Shown piece by piece: positions 5,446-5,676 of a DNA stretch of 5,676 bases; the first letter of the stretch is position 1; each line of letters starts with the position of its first letter. Where the stretch lies: assembly GCA_017988355.1 (NCBI GenBank), contig JAGNRX010000084.1, positions 1 through 5,676 of the forward strand, given 5' to 3'. The position numbers were made by a program, and so were the translations under genes. This DNA is from Bacteroidales bacterium. GTDB taxonomy: Bacteria; Bacteroidota; Bacteroidia; Bacteroidales; P3. Below the pieces are notes generated by a model. The model ran no database searches, had not been told where the DNA came from, and saw only the letters and a program-made list of their open reading frames with translations.

Positions 5446-5676
5446 TTAAGACGCACTATATATTGCCACAAGGCAAACATCTCCAACCGCCTTTAAAGTA
5501 TTTTTACTTATACAATTAATATCATCTTTCAAGGTATGCCAATAAGGGAAGAAACTACCTGATGGGTCATGTTGAACTATATCAATCATTGGAATCTTAG
5601 CAATTGTATTAACCCATATATGGTCATCCATAACCCCACCTGTTGTCTCATCAACAAAGATATTACCATACCCCTT
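5446..5676 (-). CDS. M28-family peptidase / glutaminyl-peptide cyclotransferase-like protein, C-terminal fragment
   Basis: Only the last 76 residues are in the window; the frame stays open through the right edge, so an internal ATG at 5629-5631 is not the true start. The fragment contains GGVMDDHIWVN (fragment residues 13-23) and YWHT (45-48), followed by a helix (NTLKAVGDVCLVAIYS). By comparison with human glutaminyl cyclotransferase (DDH...WHT), D17 corresponds to the catalytic Asp305, H47 to the zinc ligand His330 and W46 to Trp329. The other zinc ligands lie outside the window. Such proteins are zinc-dependent M28 hydrolases or cyclise N-terminal glutamine to pyroglutamate, and in Bacteroidota they are usually exported to the periplasm or lipidated. 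The nearby Bacteroidota-like HDPSG stretch before YWHT is longer than in the human enzyme. Peptidase and cyclotransferase activity cannot be separated from this fragment. It is the first visible gene of the operon. Confidence 0.85.
   Translation of the reverse strand, partial: KGYGNIFVDETTGGVMDDHIWVNTIAKIPMIDIVQHDPSGSFFPYWHTLKDDINCISKNTLKAVGDVCLVAIYSAS

Noticed and set aside
5446..5631. Stand-alone 61-residue protein starting at the ATG at 5629-5631
   Set aside because: The frame is open to the window edge, and the upstream residues continue the conserved GG-x-x-DDH motif, so this Met is internal to the truncated M28 gene.

Overview
The window looks like a chromosomal housekeeping stretch from a low-GC member of the Bacteroidota, most likely Bacteroidales-like. 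The reasons are the AT-rich DNA (about one third G+C, estimated by eye), A/T-rich leaders without clear Shine-Dalgarno sequences, a lipid A gene (lpxK), a Bacteroidota-type PyrC, an M28 glutaminyl-cyclotransferase-like protein and a small Rieske-like lipoprotein. The exact taxon cannot be fixed from the sequence alone.

All seven genes lie on the minus strand, so transcription runs from the right edge to the left. In transcription order they are: the 3' end of an M28 peptidase/glutaminyl cyclotransferase-like gene (cut by the window edge), a small lipoprotein with a Rieske-like C-terminal half, lpxK (lipid A 4'-kinase), a trimeric-type purine nucleoside phosphorylase, a short-form Nif3-family dinuclear-metal protein, a coiled-coil C4 zinc-ribbon protein, and pyrC (dihydroorotase). 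The junctions are very tight: 12 nt, 1 nt, a 41-nt overlap, a 1-nt TAATG overlap, 6 nt and 0 nt. This is best read as one polycistronic unit whose promoter lies beyond the right edge. I see no promoter inside it.

The operon mixes envelope work (lpxK, the lipoprotein, the probably exported M28 enzyme), nucleotide metabolism (purine salvage by the phosphorylase, de novo pyrimidine synthesis by PyrC) and two conserved proteins of uncertain role (Nif3-like and zinc ribbon). It is not a single pathway. The tight packing suggests growth-linked co-expression.

The only non-coding stretch is positions 1-227, downstream of pyrC. It holds a perfect 18-bp hairpin (67-107) with terminator character, an extra third copy of its arm just to the left (44-60), and a short AT-rich palindrome (186-199). 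I found no mobile element, CRISPR array, tRNA/rRNA or defence system. The points most worth a second look are the loss of the standard Rieske ligands in the lipoprotein, the three-arm hairpin repeat, and a His-to-Met change in the nucleoside phosphorylase active site.
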